From: Caballeronia novacaledonica
Lineage (GTDB): Bacteria; Pseudomonadota; Gammaproteobacteria; Burkholderiales; Burkholderiaceae
Assembly: GCF_900258035.1 (NCBI RefSeq)
Contig: NZ_OGTP01000001.1
Span: 310,001 to 374,000 of the forward strand
DNA: 64,000 nt
Direction of reading: 5' to 3'
Numbering within the stretch: the first letter of the stretch is position 1; each line of letters begins with the position of its first letter. The notes under the pieces were generated by a model. It was not told the DNA's origin, ran no database searches, and saw only the letters and a list, made by a program, of their open reading frames with translations. Below, in pieces: positions 36,914 to 46,006 of this stretch. Both the position numbers and the translations under genes were made by a program.

Positions 36914-37948
36914 TTACTTCGACGCCCACGCGGTGAAGCGCTGCTCGAGCTCGTCGCCGTGATCGGTCCAGAACGCCATGTCCTGCAGCACCGCGTTCTT
37001 CGCGTTCTCCGGCGAATTCGGCATGTCGGCCTTGGTCTTCGCGTCGAGCGCGGAGATCGCGGACTTGTTCACCGGGCCGTACGCGATGTTCTTCGCGTAG
37101 ACTTCCTGCGGCTTCTGCGACACCGAATACGCGATGAACTGCTGCGCGACGTCCTTGTTCGGCGAGCCCTTCGGAATTGCCCAGTAGTCGAGGTCGTAGA
37201 TGCTGCCGTTCCACACGACCTTCAGGTTCTTGCCTTCCTTGCGCGCCGCGTCGATACGGCCGTTATATGCGGTCGACATCACGACATCGCCCGCGACGAG
37301 GAACTGCGGCGGCTGCGCGCCCGCTTCCCACCACTGGATATTCGGCTTGAGTTCGTCGAGCTTCTTGAACGCGCGGTCCGCGCCGGCCTTCGTGCCGAGC
37401 ACCTTGTAGACGTCCTTCGGCGCGACGCCGTCGGCCATCAGCGCGAATTCGAGGTTGTAGCGCGCGCCCTTGCGCATGCCGCGCTTGCCGGGGAATTTCT
37501 TCGTGTCCCAGAAGTCCGCCCAGCCCGCCGGCGCGCTTTTCAGCTTGTCGCCGTTGTAGGCGAGCGCCGTCGACCACACGAAGAAGCCGACACCGCAGGT
37601 TTGCGGCGATTCGGGCACGAGGTCCGACTTCTTGCCGATCTTCGACCAGTCGAGCTTTTCATAAAGACCTTCGTCGCAGCCGCGGCCGAGATCGCCCGAT
37701 TCGACTTCGACCACGTCCCAGTTCACGTGCTTCGCTTCGACCATCGCCTTGACCTTGGCCTGCTCGCCGTTGTACTCGACGGCCGTGACCTTGTTCTTCG
37801 ACGACTGCTCGAACGGCTGATTGAACGCGACTTTCTGCGCGTCGCCGTTCGCGCCGCCGAAATTGACGACGGTGATTTCCGCCGCGCCCGACGCCGCCGA
37901 CATGCACGCGAGCGCCGCCGCCATGGAACACAGTGCGAACTTCTTCAT
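36914..37948 (-). CDS. Periplasmic substrate-binding protein, PotD-like
   Basis: A 344-residue binding protein with a Sec signal peptide (about 1-22, ending SGAAE). ITVVNFGGANGDAQKVAF follows at the mature N-terminus. The body fits the spermidine/putrescine-binding family (TCGVGFFVWSTALAYNGDK near 115-133; two-lobed class D fold). It lies between the ATPase and permease genes. The ligand is inferred to be a polyamine or similar amine; GABA or related compounds are also possible given the regulator next door. Confidence 0.9.
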   Translation of the reverse strand: MKKFALCSMAAALACMSAASGAAEITVVNFGGANGDAQKVAFNQPFEQSSKNKVTAVEYNGEQAKVKAMVEAKHVNWDVVEVESGDLGRGCDEGLYEKLDWSKIGKKSDLVPESPQTCGVGFFVWSTALAYNGDKLKSAPAGWADFWDTKKFPGKRGMRKGARYNLEFALMADGVAPKDVYKVLGTKAGADRAFKKLDELKPNIQWWEAGAQPPQFLVAGDVVMSTAYNGRIDAARKEGKNLKVVWNGSIYDLDYWAIPKGSPNKDVAQQFIAYSVSQKPQEVYAKNIAYGPVNKSAISALDAKTKADMPNSPENAKNAVLQDMAFWTDHGDELEQRFTAWASK

Positions 37949-38017
37949 GATGGTTTCCTCTCTTCTTTGACTTGGTTTTGTCAGTGGAACTGCTGCCGAT
38001 AAAGGCGAACGCGTGTT

Positions 38018-39115
38018 TCAGGCGAACACACGCAGATGCTCCGGCGCGAATTCGAGCGCGACGGGCGCGCCGGGCATGAAGCCGTCGAGCGCGGCGGTGC
38101 CGAGCGGCACCTTGACGAAGCATTCGTCCTGCTCGCGCACGCCGCAGCGCATGCGCACGTGATCGCCGAAATAGATGAGGCTCTTCGCTTCGCCCGCGAG
38201 CGCGTTGACGTTGCCGTTCGCGTGGCCGTTGCCCTGCGTGAGCTTCATGCGTTCCGGCCGGATGCACGCAATGGCCGGCGCACCCGGTTTCGCGTTCGCG
38301 ACGTTGAGCCCGGACAGACGCGTGCCGTCGGCGAGACGGAGATCGCAGAAGTCGCCCTGAATCTGCTCGATGGTGCCGCGCAGCCGGTTGCTGTCGCCGA
38401 TGAAGTTCGCGACGAACTCGTTGCAGGGCGCTTCATACAGGTGATCGACGGTGTCGAGCTGCTGCACGATGCCCTTGTCGAACACCGCGACGCGGTCGGA
38501 CATCGTGAGCGCTTCGCCTTGATCGTGCGTGACGTAGACGAAGGTGACGCCGAGTTTTTCGTGCAGCGCCTTCAGCTCGATCTGCATGTGCTCGCGCAAT
38601 TGCTTGTCGAGCGCGCCGAGCGGCTCGTCCATGAGCACGAGCTTGGGCTCGAACACGAGCGCGCGCGCCAGCGCGATACGCTGCTGCTGGCCGCCGGAAA
38701 GCTGCGCCGGATAACGCTTCGCGAAGCTCTCCATGCGGACCATCTTGAGCGCGTTGTTCACGCGATGCGCGCGCTCTTCGGCGGACATCTTGCGCACCGT
38801 CAGCGGATATTCGACGTTCTGCTGCACCGACAGATGCGGAAAGAGCGCGTAGTTCTGAAACACCATGCCGATGTCGCGCTTATGCGGCGGCACCTTGTTG
38901 AGGAGCTTGCCGTCGAGCCAGATTTCGCCGCCGGTGGGGAATTCGAAGCCCGCGAGCATCATGAGGCAGGTGGTCTTGCCGGAGCCGGACGGCCCGAGCA
39001 GCGTGAGGAATTCGCCCTGATAGATATCGAGATCGAGCGATTTGACGACGAGCGTTTCGCCGTCGTACGTCTTTCGCACGCCGCGAAAGCTGACGATCAC
39101 CTGATCGGATTTCAT
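38018..39115 (-). CDS. ABC transporter ATP-binding protein, PotA-like
   Basis: A 365-residue ATPase. It has Walker A GPSGSGKT (41-48), the signature LSGGQQQR (about 139-146), Walker B LVLMDEPLGALD (about 158-169), the switch His in THDQGEAL, and a C-terminal TOBE domain (about 280-360). It is the first gene of the importer operon. ATG 39115 has AAGGAGA eight bases upstream and is chosen over a longer frame to 39235. It diverges from a MocR-type regulator. Confidence 0.94.
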   Translation of the reverse strand: MKSDQVIVSFRGVRKTYDGETLVVKSLDLDIYQGEFLTLLGPSGSGKTTCLMMLAGFEFPTGGEIWLDGKLLNKVPPHKRDIGMVFQNYALFPHLSVQQNVEYPLTVRKMSAEERAHRVNNALKMVRMESFAKRYPAQLSGGQQQRIALARALVFEPKLVLMDEPLGALDKQLREHMQIELKALHEKLGVTFVYVTHDQGEALTMSDRVAVFDKGIVQQLDTVDHLYEAPCNEFVANFIGDSNRLRGTIEQIQGDFCDLRLADGTRLSGLNVANAKPGAPAIACIRPERMKLTQGNGHANGNVNALAGEAKSLIYFGDHVRMRCGVREQDECFVKVPLGTAALDGFMPGAPVALEFAPEHLRVFA

Positions 39116-39209
39116 CTTCCGTGTCTCCTTCGGAAAACCCTGATACTGCCGACCGCCTCGCGGCGCCCGGAAATTATTTCCACTGCTCGCGATAACTATA
39201 GCCCGCCAC

Positions 39210-39274
39210 GGTTCTACAATGGGGAGCCATTTCAATATTCAAAATAGAACCACTTGGGCGCTACGGACAAGTGG
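39210..39274. promoter_or_regulatory. Nested inverted repeats in the importer/MocR divergent promoter
   Basis: A perfect pair GGTTCTA (39210-39216) / TAGAACC (39245-39251) and an adjoining pair CCACTTG (39250-39256) / CAAGTGG (39268-39274) lie between the divergent genes. A TACAAT at 39214-39219 could be a -10 element. They are good candidates for the MocR-type regulator's operator. Confidence 0.55.
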
Positions 39275-39294
39275 CTCCGAGCGATGGGAGACTC

Positions 39295-40785
39295 ATGGAT
39301 ACCATCATCCTGGCCGACTGGCTGAGCGCGCGGCTCGACCGTTCCGCCGCCGAGCCGATGTACCGGCAAGTGCTCGAACTCATGCAGCAGGCCGTTCTGA
39401 CGGGCCAGCTCGCGCCGGGCACCAAGCTGCCGAGTTCGCGGATGCTGGCGACGGATCTGGGCATCGCCCGCAATACCGTGCTGCATGTCTACGATCAGCT
39501 CACCGCCGAAGGCTATGTCACGTCGACGACCGGCAGCGGCACCTATGTCGCCGACACGGCGCCGCGCGATGGCGCCATCGGCGCGAAAGAGCAAGCCGGG
39601 GAAGCGAAGGCGCCGTGCACGATCTCGCGCCGCGGCGAGCGTCTGATCGCGCAGGCGGGCGTGTCGCCGAAGCAGTGGGGCGCGTTCATGCCCGGCGTGC
39701 CGGACGTCGCGGAATTTCCCGCGCGCACGTGGAGCCGCCTGCAGGCGCGCCTGTGGAAGCGCGCGAGCCCTGAACTGCTCACGTACGCGCCGGGCGGCGG
39801 CTACCGGCCGCTGCGGCGCGCGCTGTCGGATTATTTGCGCGTCGCGCGCTCGGTGAAGTGTCAGCCGGACCAGATCATCATCACGACGGGCATTCACCAG
39901 TCCATCGATCTCGCCGTGCGCCTGCTCACCGATTTCGGCGATCGCGCGTGGGTCGAGGAACCGTGCTACTGGGGCGTGCGCAGCGTGCTGCAGTCGTCGG
40001 GGCTGACGCTCGTGCCGATTCCCGTCGACGAAGAAGGACTCAATCCCGCCGCGCGCGACATGGCGGAGCCGCCGCGCATCGCGCTCGTGACGCCGTCGCA
40101 TCAATATCCGCTCGGCATGGTGATGAGTCTCGCGCGACGCCGCGCGCTGCTGGAGTTTGCGCGCCAGCACAAGGTGTGGATCATCGAGGACGATTACGAC
40201 AGCGAGTTCCGCTATGGCAGCCGGCCGCTGTCATCGCTGCAAGGGCTCGACGACGCGGGACAGGTCATCTATGTCGGCAGTCTCGGGAAGATGCTTTATC
40301 CGGGGTTGCGCATGGGCTATATGGTGGTGCCGGACAATCTCGTCGATTCCTTTCGCACGGGCGTCGCCGAGCTCTATCGCGAGGGGCAGTTGATGCAGCA
40401 GGCCGTGCTCACCGAGTTCATTCTCGACGGCCATCTGACGTCGCATGTGCGCCGCATGCGCGGCCTGTACGGCGAGCGGCGCGAACTGCTGATCAACGCG
40501 ATCCGGGCGCGTTTCGGCGATTCGCTGTCCGTGCGGGGCGATGAAGCCGGCCTGCACTTCGTGCTCGATCTGCCCGATTTCGCCGACGACCGGGCGATCG
40601 CCGCGAGCGCGCTTTCGGCCGGCGTGGTCACGCGGCCGCTCGACAACTATTACCTGAACCGGCTCGCGGCGAGAAAGGGTTTGATGCTCGGCTACGCGTG
40701 CGTGCCGAACGATCAGATCGCGCCTCATTTTGCGAGGCTCGCGGATGTCGTCGAACAGGCGATATCGCCGGTTGCGGTCGTGTGA
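39295..40785 (+). CDS. MocR/PdxR-like GntR regulator with aminotransferase domain
   Basis: A 496-residue chimera. The N-terminal GntR winged helix (about 22-90) contains LPSSRMLATDLGIARNTVLHVYDQL. It is followed by a fold-type I PLP domain (about 125-490). The PLP-binding Lys is in YVGSLGKMLYPGLRMGY (about residue 330), and EDDYDSEFRY (about 302-311) supplies the cofactor Asp. Such regulators sense PLP or amino-compound aldimines. Its divergent position suggests control of the polyamine-type importer. ATG 39295 has GGGAG close upstream; the in-frame GTG at 39271 is less likely. Confidence 0.93.
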   Translation: MDTIILADWLSARLDRSAAEPMYRQVLELMQQAVLTGQLAPGTKLPSSRMLATDLGIARNTVLHVYDQLTAEGYVTSTTGSGTYVADTAPRDGAIGAKEQAGEAKAPCTISRRGERLIAQAGVSPKQWGAFMPGVPDVAEFPARTWSRLQARLWKRASPELLTYAPGGGYRPLRRALSDYLRVARSVKCQPDQIIITTGIHQSIDLAVRLLTDFGDRAWVEEPCYWGVRSVLQSSGLTLVPIPVDEEGLNPAARDMAEPPRIALVTPSHQYPLGMVMSLARRRALLEFARQHKVWIIEDDYDSEFRYGSRPLSSLQGLDDAGQVIYVGSLGKMLYPGLRMGYMVVPDNLVDSFRTGVAELYREGQLMQQAVLTEFILDGHLTSHVRRMRGLYGERRELLINAIRARFGDSLSVRGDEAGLHFVLDLPDFADDRAIAASALSAGVVTRPLDNYYLNRLAARKGLMLGYACVPNDQIAPHFARLADVVEQAISPVAVV

Positions 40786-40796
40786 ATCCGGCGCCG

Positions 40797-41381
40797 TTAC
40801 GGATTGCCCCGTTGCGCCGCCGCGACCGCCCGCACCACGCGTGCAAGCGCTTTCAACGCATCCGCGGGCGACTCGGCGAATTGCGCGGCGACGATCGCGC
40901 CATCCACCGCCAGCGCGAGTGCCTGCGCGTCTGCTTTCGCCGTGCGCGCACCCGGCATCAGCGTGCGGATCGCCGCGGTCATGTCGCGCTTGTGACGCCG
41001 CGAAATATCGACCGCTTGCGGCAACGTCGCGCCGACTTCGACGACCGAATTGATGAACGCGCAACCGCGATAACTTTCGCCGCCGAACCATTCCGCCAGC
41101 GCGGGCACGAGCGCATTGAGCGTGCCGCCGTGGCGCGCGAGCGCATCGCGGAACCACGTCATCCAGTTATCGTGACGGAATTCCAGGAACGCGACGATCA
41201 GATCGTCCTTGCTCGGAAAGTAGCGATAGAACGTCTTCTTCGCGACGCCCGATTCGGCGATCACGCGATCGATGCCCGTTGCGCGAATGCCGTCCCGATA
41301 GAAGAGATCGTGCGCGGTATGCAGAATGCGCGCGTCCGGCGCGAGCCCGGAGAGATCGAATGGAGAAGCCAGAGTATTCAT
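40797..41381 (-). CDS. TetR-family transcriptional repressor
   Basis: A 194-residue repressor. The N-terminal helix-turn-helix is intact: ILHTAHDLFYRDGIRATGIDRVI then SGVAKKTFYRYFPSKDDLI (about residues 19-62). A C-terminal ligand domain includes GCAFINSVVEVG (about 106-117). Two copies of the dyad GTAGAC-N6-GTCTAC lie just upstream, the nearer one 11 bases from the start codon, so strong autorepression and control of the divergent NTF2-like gene are likely. No ribosome site is seen, so the mRNA may be nearly leaderless. Confidence 0.92.
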   Translation of the reverse strand: MNTLASPFDLSGLAPDARILHTAHDLFYRDGIRATGIDRVIAESGVAKKTFYRYFPSKDDLIVAFLEFRHDNWMTWFRDALARHGGTLNALVPALAEWFGGESYRGCAFINSVVEVGATLPQAVDISRRHKRDMTAAIRTLMPGARTAKADAQALALAVDGAIVAAQFAESPADALKALARVVRAVAAAQRGNP

Positions 41382-41391
41382 GCAATCGATT

Positions 41392-41446
41392 GTAGACAGG
41401 TTCGTCTACCTGCGCTAGAGTGCGTCCAGTAGACAGACCTGTCTAC
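41392..41446. promoter_or_regulatory. Tandem TetR operators
   Basis: Site 1 is GTAGACAGGTTCGTCTAC (41392-41409). Site 2 is GTAGACAGACCTGTCTAC (41429-41446), an 8-bp-arm palindrome. Centres are 37 bp apart and lie between divergent tetR and the NTF2-like gene. Confidence 0.85.
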
Positions 41447-41478
41447 CTATTTCATCGCTTGATAGAAGAGGAATCGCC

Positions 41479-41946
41479 ATGGAATCCAAGCCGCCGTTTC
41501 CGCCGTTCGATGAAGCATCCGCCACGCTCAAAGTCCGCCTCGCCGAAGATGCGTGGAACACGCGCGAACCCGAGCGCGTATCGCTCGCGTACAGCGTGGA
41601 CACGCGCTGGCGCAATCGCGCGGAGTTCGCGAACGGGCGCGAGGAAGTGGTCGCGTTCCTGCGCCGCAAATGGGCGCGCGAACTCGACTATCGGCTGATC
41701 AAGGAGCTATGGGCGTACAAGGGCAATCGCATTGCCGTGCGCTTCGCTTACGAATGGCACGACGACGCCAACAACTGGTACAGAAGCTTCGGCAACGAGA
41801 ACTGGGAATTCAACGAGGCGGGACTGATGACGCATCGCCATGCGTCGATCAACGATCTGCCGATCAAGGAAGCGGATCGCAAATATCACTGGCCGCTCGG
41901 CCGCCGGCCCGACGATCATCCGAGCCTGAGCGACCTGGGCTTCTGA
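41479..41946 (+). CDS. Nuclear transport factor 2-like protein (DUF1348)
   Basis: A 155-residue single-domain protein of the DUF1348/SnoaL-like fold: [20 protein letters not shown] (about 22-41), [27 protein letters not shown], then [19 protein letters not shown] (about 93-111). The function is unknown; relatives are small-molecule-binding or isomerase-like. It has an AGAGGA ribosome site. It is divergent from tetR and under the same operators, so it is probably induced by the TetR ligand. Confidence 0.87.
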   Translation: MESKPPFPPFDEASATLKVRLAEDAWNTREPERVSLAYSVDTRWRNRAEFANGREEVVAFLRRKWARELDYRLIKELWAYKGNRIAVRFAYEWHDDANNWYRSFGNENWEFNEAGLMTHRHASINDLPIKEADRKYHWPLGRRPDDHPSLSDLGF

Positions 41947-41969
41947 AGCTTTGACGCCGGGCGCAGCGC

Positions 41970-42149
41970 TTACTTCTTGATGCGGCGCGCGGCGTCGACT
42001 GCCGCGCCCAGCTTGGCTTGCATCTTGCCCGCTACTTTTTCGGCGGTGCCGCGCATTTGCGTGCCACGGTTGCCGGTGGCCTTGCCGACGGCCTCGCGCA
42101 CGATGCCTTTCATCTGGCGAGCCGTACCTTCGATGCGGTTCTTGTCCAC
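41970..42149 (-). CDS. CsbD-family stress protein
   Basis: A 59-residue very hydrophilic protein. VDKNRIEGTARQMKGIVREA and GTAEKVAGKMQAKLG are the two CsbD-like repeats, which are predicted helical and often induced by general stress. The start is GTG at 42149 with GGAGGA four bases upstream; a longer frame to 42200 lacks such a site. Convergent with the NTF2-like gene. Confidence 0.85.
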   Translation of the reverse strand: MDKNRIEGTARQMKGIVREAVGKATGNRGTQMRGTAEKVAGKMQAKLGAAVDAARRIKK

Positions 42150-42221
42150 GATGTCCTCCGACGTTTGGCGAGGCACGAGCCTCGTCCGGGAACTTCGCAT
42201 CGTTCATGCCCGCCGGCTTCG

Positions 42222-43244
42222 CTACATGTCGCGGCGGCGGCGGAATGCCCACCATCCGGCGAGCACGGTGAACGTCGCGACGATCGCGACCAGCAGCCAG
42301 AAGCCGTGATGATTCTCCGCGAGCGGAATGCCGCCCACATTCATGCCGAAGAAACCCGCGATGATGTTGATCGGCAGTGCGAGCACGGTGACGAGCGTCA
42401 GCGTGAACAGCGTGCGGTTGCTTTGCTCGTCCATGCGCGTCGCGATTTCTTCCTGCAGGAGCTTGATGCGCTCGACGAGTCCCGCGAGATCGTTGAGCAC
42501 GAGCGAAAACTCTTCGGTCGCGTCGCGCAGATCCTGAATGTCCTGCGAATGAAGCCAGCGCGGCGGCCGCGCGAGCAGACGGAACACGGAGCCGGGCTCG
42601 GGTGCGAGCAGACGCTGCAGTCTCACGAGCACGCGCCGCAGGCCGCCGAGATCGCTGCGGGTCGCCGCGCCGCGCATCGAAAGAAAACGATCCTCGATGC
42701 CGTCGACCTCGACGCTCGTGCGCCGCACGATATGCACGAGCAGGTCCGCCTGATCGCGCAGGAGGTGCGCGAGCAATTCGGCGGGCGAGCGGAATATCTC
42801 GCCGCGTCTGACCGATTCGCGCAGCGAGTCGATCGAACGCAAGGGCTTGAGGCGCGCCGTGACGAGCAGTTTCTGATGCGTGTAGACCCACAGCGTCGCG
42901 ATTTCGGCGGGCGTCAGCTCGAAGTTGAACATCACGTCGTTGATGACGGCGAAAAGCGCGCCTTCCTGGTGCTCGATGCGCGTCGAGTGCGAACCGTCGT
43001 TGAGCGTCTCGAAGAAGGCGTCGGGCAGGCCGAGGCGTCCGCGCATCCAGCGCTCGCAGGCGCTGTTCGCGAGATCGAAGTGCAGCCAGACGAATTCCCG
43101 GGTCGTGTCGTCGCGGGCGAGCCATTCGCTCGCGGCTTCGGCGTCGATCGGCTCGCCGGGCTGATCGACATGAAACCGGAAGCCGCAGACGAGGCCGGAG
43201 AAATCGGAGCCGTAAGGCGATCTTTGCAAGGTAGCGGGATTCAT
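42222..43244 (-). CDS. CorA/ZntB-family divalent metal transporter
   Basis: A 340-residue protein with a large cytoplasmic N-terminal funnel domain and two C-terminal helices. The pore signature is GFFGMNVGG (Gly-Met-Asn near residue 303), and a basic C-terminus FRRRRDM ends the chain. The soluble part (FVWLHFDLAN, FFETLNDGSHSTRIEHQEGALFAVINDV) is closer to ZntB than to CorA, so zinc or Mg/Ni transport is likely. ATG 43262, six codons upstream, is an alternative; neither has a strong ribosome site. Confidence 0.9.
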   Translation of the reverse strand: MNPATLQRSPYGSDFSGLVCGFRFHVDQPGEPIDAEAASEWLARDDTTREFVWLHFDLANSACERWMRGRLGLPDAFFETLNDGSHSTRIEHQEGALFAVINDVMFNFELTPAEIATLWVYTHQKLLVTARLKPLRSIDSLRESVRRGEIFRSPAELLAHLLRDQADLLVHIVRRTSVEVDGIEDRFLSMRGAATRSDLGGLRRVLVRLQRLLAPEPGSVFRLLARPPRWLHSQDIQDLRDATEEFSLVLNDLAGLVERIKLLQEEIATRMDEQSNRTLFTLTLVTVLALPINIIAGFFGMNVGGIPLAENHHGFWLLVAIVATFTVLAGWWAFRRRRDM

Positions 43245-43525
43245 GCGGGCATTCGGTTGCATTCTGGGATGTCGGCGTGTCTGCTGTCGATGCGGGCTTC
43301 GACACTGTGCGCGCCGCCACGCGGTAGTGTGCCATCGGTCGTGCCCCGAATCGCGATCGTAACGCGCAAACGAAGTGTAACGAATGCCACGGGCGCGTCG
43401 GCGTGTGCAAATATGAATGTCATATTGTCGGCGTATGATCGCGCCACGCAAGAAGGGCGCATACGCGGCGCCCGCATCGAATCGGCCGCCCGCGCGGCGT
43501 CGCGTGCCAACCTTGGGAGAACGCA

Positions 43526-43870
43526 GTGGAAGACCGTGACGATCTGGACGGGGCGACGCAAACCACGGCGGGCGGGCTGATCCGTCTCGCGTCGTTGATC
43601 GCGGGGCTCGCGCGCGAAGGCGTGGTGGATACCCGCTTCGGCGCGAAGCTTCTGAAACGGCTCGACAAGGAAGCGCGCCGCATCTCCGGGCCCGACGCGG
43701 CGCCGCTGGACGACGCCGAGCAGGCCGCGCTTTTCGGCGCAATCGGGGAAGTGGATCTCGCGTTGCGCCAGTGCGACGCGGCATCGCTCGTCGAGGCGAA
43801 CGCGCGCCTGCGCGAGACGGAAGGGGCGTCGGGAAAGCGTCGCAAGGGCAAGAAAGACGGCGACGCGTGA
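43526..43870 (+). CDS. Uncharacterised 114-residue protein
   Basis: A small mainly helical protein without membrane segments, starting at GTG with GGGAGA five bases upstream. It has a Lys/Arg-rich tail (KRRKGKKDGDA). A receiver-domain gene begins 42 bases downstream on the same strand, so the two may be co-transcribed. Family not recognised. Confidence 0.7.
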   Translation: MEDRDDLDGATQTTAGGLIRLASLIAGLAREGVVDTRFGAKLLKRLDKEARRISGPDAAPLDDAEQAALFGAIGEVDLALRQCDAASLVEANARLRETEGASGKRRKGKKDGDA

Positions 43871-43912
43871 GTTTCGCGGGAGCGCAGGCGCAGAACGTGC
43901 TGCAACGCCGGC

Positions 43913-44368
43913 ATGTGCTTTCGGTCAGTGCCCATGCCTGTCTCCCCACATTCCTCTTCTCACTGCTCCCTGTGGACCGACCGTAGCGTCGACATCGACC
44001 GCGACCCGTGGCGCATTCTCGTCGTCGATGACAACGTTCACAGCGCCGAAGCGCTTTCGGCCGCGCTCGAATCGGACGGTTTCGACACGCGCTTCGCGCT
44101 CTCCGGCGTCGATGCGCTGCGCGCGGTCGATGGCTGGATACCGCACGTCGTCATTCTCGATATCACCATGCCGGAGCACGACGGCTTCGCGACCGCGCGC
44201 GTGCTTCGCCGGATCGCACGCACGCGCGACGCGGTGATCATCGCGTTCACGGCGCTCGGCGAGGAAACCGTGCGGCGCGAAGGCGTCCATTCCGGTTTCG
44301 ACGGCTACTGTCAAAAGGGCAACCCGCCCGCCGCGCTCGTTCGCCTGATCGGGAAGCTCGTGCATTGA
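43913..44368 (+). CDS. Stand-alone response-regulator receiver protein
   Basis: A single REC domain of up to 151 residues, preceded by about 30 poorly conserved residues. RILVVDDNVHSAEAL gives the acidic pair, VVILDITMPEHDGF the phospho-acceptor Asp (about residue 82), FTAL the switch Thr, and CQKGNPP the conserved Lys. There is no output domain, so it acts through protein contact, as CheY or Spo0F do. A kinase partner is not adjacent. The exact start is uncertain; Met at 43931 is possible. Confidence 0.85.
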   Translation: MCFRSVPMPVSPHSSSHCSLWTDRSVDIDRDPWRILVVDDNVHSAEALSAALESDGFDTRFALSGVDALRAVDGWIPHVVILDITMPEHDGFATARVLRRIARTRDAVIIAFTALGEETVRREGVHSGFDGYCQKGNPPAALVRLIGKLVH

Positions 44369-44664
44369 GCGCGCGAATATCGAACGTTCGTTCGACAATC
44401 AATTGTTCTGTCCCTGGGAAGCAGCGCGTTCCGTCAAGTTGCGGCGCAACACGCGCGATCGCTTGCCGGGCGTGCATTTGGGACAAATCCGCACATTCGT
44501 GCGGCCAGCGATTGTTGGCGCACGGCGAAAACTGAATTGAAATTAATGGAGATAAAAAAGCGATAGTAGGGGTATACACTGCGCTTCATCGACGTAGCAG
44601 ACAGTTTCTCGCAAGACCGCTGCGGCGCTTTCTGACCGAACGTCAACCGTCTTTGGAGCACACC
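44369..44664 (+). promoter_or_regulatory. AT-rich upstream region of small secreted protein
   Basis: No gene. A TATACACT at about 44571-44578, in an AT-rich run from 44530, is the best -10 candidate for the downstream gene. No convincing -35 was found at 16-18 bp. Confidence 0.4.
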
Positions 44665-44943
44665 ATGAAACGCAATCTCATCGCTACCCTTCTGATCGCC
44701 GCTTCCGCCACGCTCGCCGCTCCCGCTTTCGCAAGCGGCTACGGTCCGGCTCCGTTCTACCGTCCGGCAGTTGGCGCGCCGGCTTCGCAACAAGGCCCGA
44801 GCGCACAAACGATCGCCGCTGAAGAACACGCCAACGGCACGAACTCGACCGCTTTCGGCGGCTCGCGCGACACGCTGTCTCAATCGGGCAACCGTGCGGC
44901 GCAATCGAGCAACAACCCGCAATCGGTCTTCTTCGGTCACTAA
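44665..44943 (+). CDS. Small secreted protein, unknown function
   Basis: A 92-residue exported protein with a clear Sec signal peptide (about 1-23, ending AFAS). The mature part is short and rich in Gly, Ser, Asn, Gln and Ala, with a Phe-rich end (NPQSVFFGH). No Cys. ATG 44665 has GGAG six bases upstream. It has its own promoter region and a hairpin after the stop. It resembles the many short Burkholderia periplasmic proteins with no assigned role. Confidence 0.78.
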   Translation: MKRNLIATLLIAASATLAAPAFASGYGPAPFYRPAVGAPASQQGPSAQTIAAEEHANGTNSTAFGGSRDTLSQSGNRAAQSSNNPQSVFFGH

Positions 44944-44955
44944 TCGAATCGGCTG

Positions 44956-45043
44956 GCCCGGCTTATCCGCCGGGCGTATCGGTTGAAAGAGCGCTTCGGC
45001 GCCCGCCGACACGGACTCAAAAGGTCCGCGTTCAGCGGGCGCC
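44956..45043. terminator. Hairpins between convergent genes
   Basis: GCCCGGC-TTATCC-GCCGGGC (44956-44975), and a longer stem GGCGCCCGC (44998-45006) / GCGGGCGCC (45035-45043) that encloses a nested CGGAC/GTCCG stem. They lie between the secreted-protein stop and the cheV stop. T tracts are weak. Confidence 0.55.
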
Positions 45044-45052
45044 GATCGCTTT

Positions 45053-46006
45053 TCAGGCAGCGAGCGCGCCGCGCATCACATTGGCGAGTTCCGACGCCTC
45101 GAACTTCGAAACATACGCATTCGCGCCGACCTTGCGCACATGCTGCTCGTTCGCCGATCCCGACAGCGACGAGTGAATCACCACCGGAATGTGCATCAGC
45201 CCCGTTTCCGCCTTGATGCGGCGCGTGAGCGTGAAGCCGTCCATTTCCGGCATTTCCAGATCGGTGAGCACGAGCGCGATATGATCCGCGACCTCCGTGC
45301 CTTCCTTCTGCGCTTTTCTCAGCGCGGCTTCCAGCACGTCCCATGCTTCCTGGCCCGTCTTGGTCATCACGAAGGGCACGCCCATCGCGGTGAGACTTTG
45401 CTCGATGAGCGCCCGCGCGACGCCCGAATCGTCCGCCGCGAGCACGCGCGCGCCGGGTTTCAATTGCAGACGCCCGGTGTTCGCCTCGGTGATATCGGTT
45501 TCCTGCGACGGCAGCACGTCACGCACGATGCGCTCGACATCGAGCACCTGCGCGAGCCGCGAGCCGTCGACGTTGCCGTCGAGCCGCGCGAAGCTCGTCA
45601 CGGTCTTGCCGCCCGAGTGCGATTCCGCCGACAACACCTGATTCCATTCGAGCCGCACGATATCGTCGACTTCCTCGACCGCGAAGCCTTGCGTGGTGCG
45701 CGCGAACTCCGTGACGAGGAGGATCTTCGGCCCGTTTTTCGGCCGGCAACCGGTGATGCGCGCGAGGTCGATCACGGGAATGATCTGTCCGCGGATATCC
45801 GCGACGCCCAGAATCTCGTCGCTCGATCCGGCCACGGCCGTGATCGTCGGCATCGCGAGAATTTCGCGCACCTTGAAAACGTTGATGCCGTAAAGCTCGC
45901 GCTGTTCCGAGCCCGGCGCCTCGCCGAGCCTGAACAGTAGCAATTCGAACATGTTGCTGCCCGCGAGCCGCACGCGCTGCTCGATATCCTGTTGTGAACT
46001 GCTCAC
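45053..46006 (-). CDS. cheV: CheV, chemotaxis coupling protein with receiver domain
   Basis: A 317-residue CheW-REC fusion. The CheW domain spans about 15-165 (FRLGEAPGSEQRELYGINVFKVREIL; ILGVADIRGQIIPVIDL). The REC domain spans about 185-315, with DDSGVARALIEQSL, phospho-acceptor in LVLTDLEMPEMDGF (about residue 251) and the conserved Lys in YVSKFEASE. It couples chemoreceptors to CheA and adapts their output when phosphorylated. It is isolated from other che genes here. Confidence 0.94.
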   Translation of the reverse strand: MSSSQQDIEQRVRLAGSNMFELLLFRLGEAPGSEQRELYGINVFKVREILAMPTITAVAGSSDEILGVADIRGQIIPVIDLARITGCRPKNGPKILLVTEFARTTQGFAVEEVDDIVRLEWNQVLSAESHSGGKTVTSFARLDGNVDGSRLAQVLDVERIVRDVLPSQETDITEANTGRLQLKPGARVLAADDSGVARALIEQSLTAMGVPFVMTKTGQEAWDVLEAALRKAQKEGTEVADHIALVLTDLEMPEMDGFTLTRRIKAETGLMHIPVVIHSSLSGSANEQHVRKVGANAYVSKFEASELANVMRGALAA

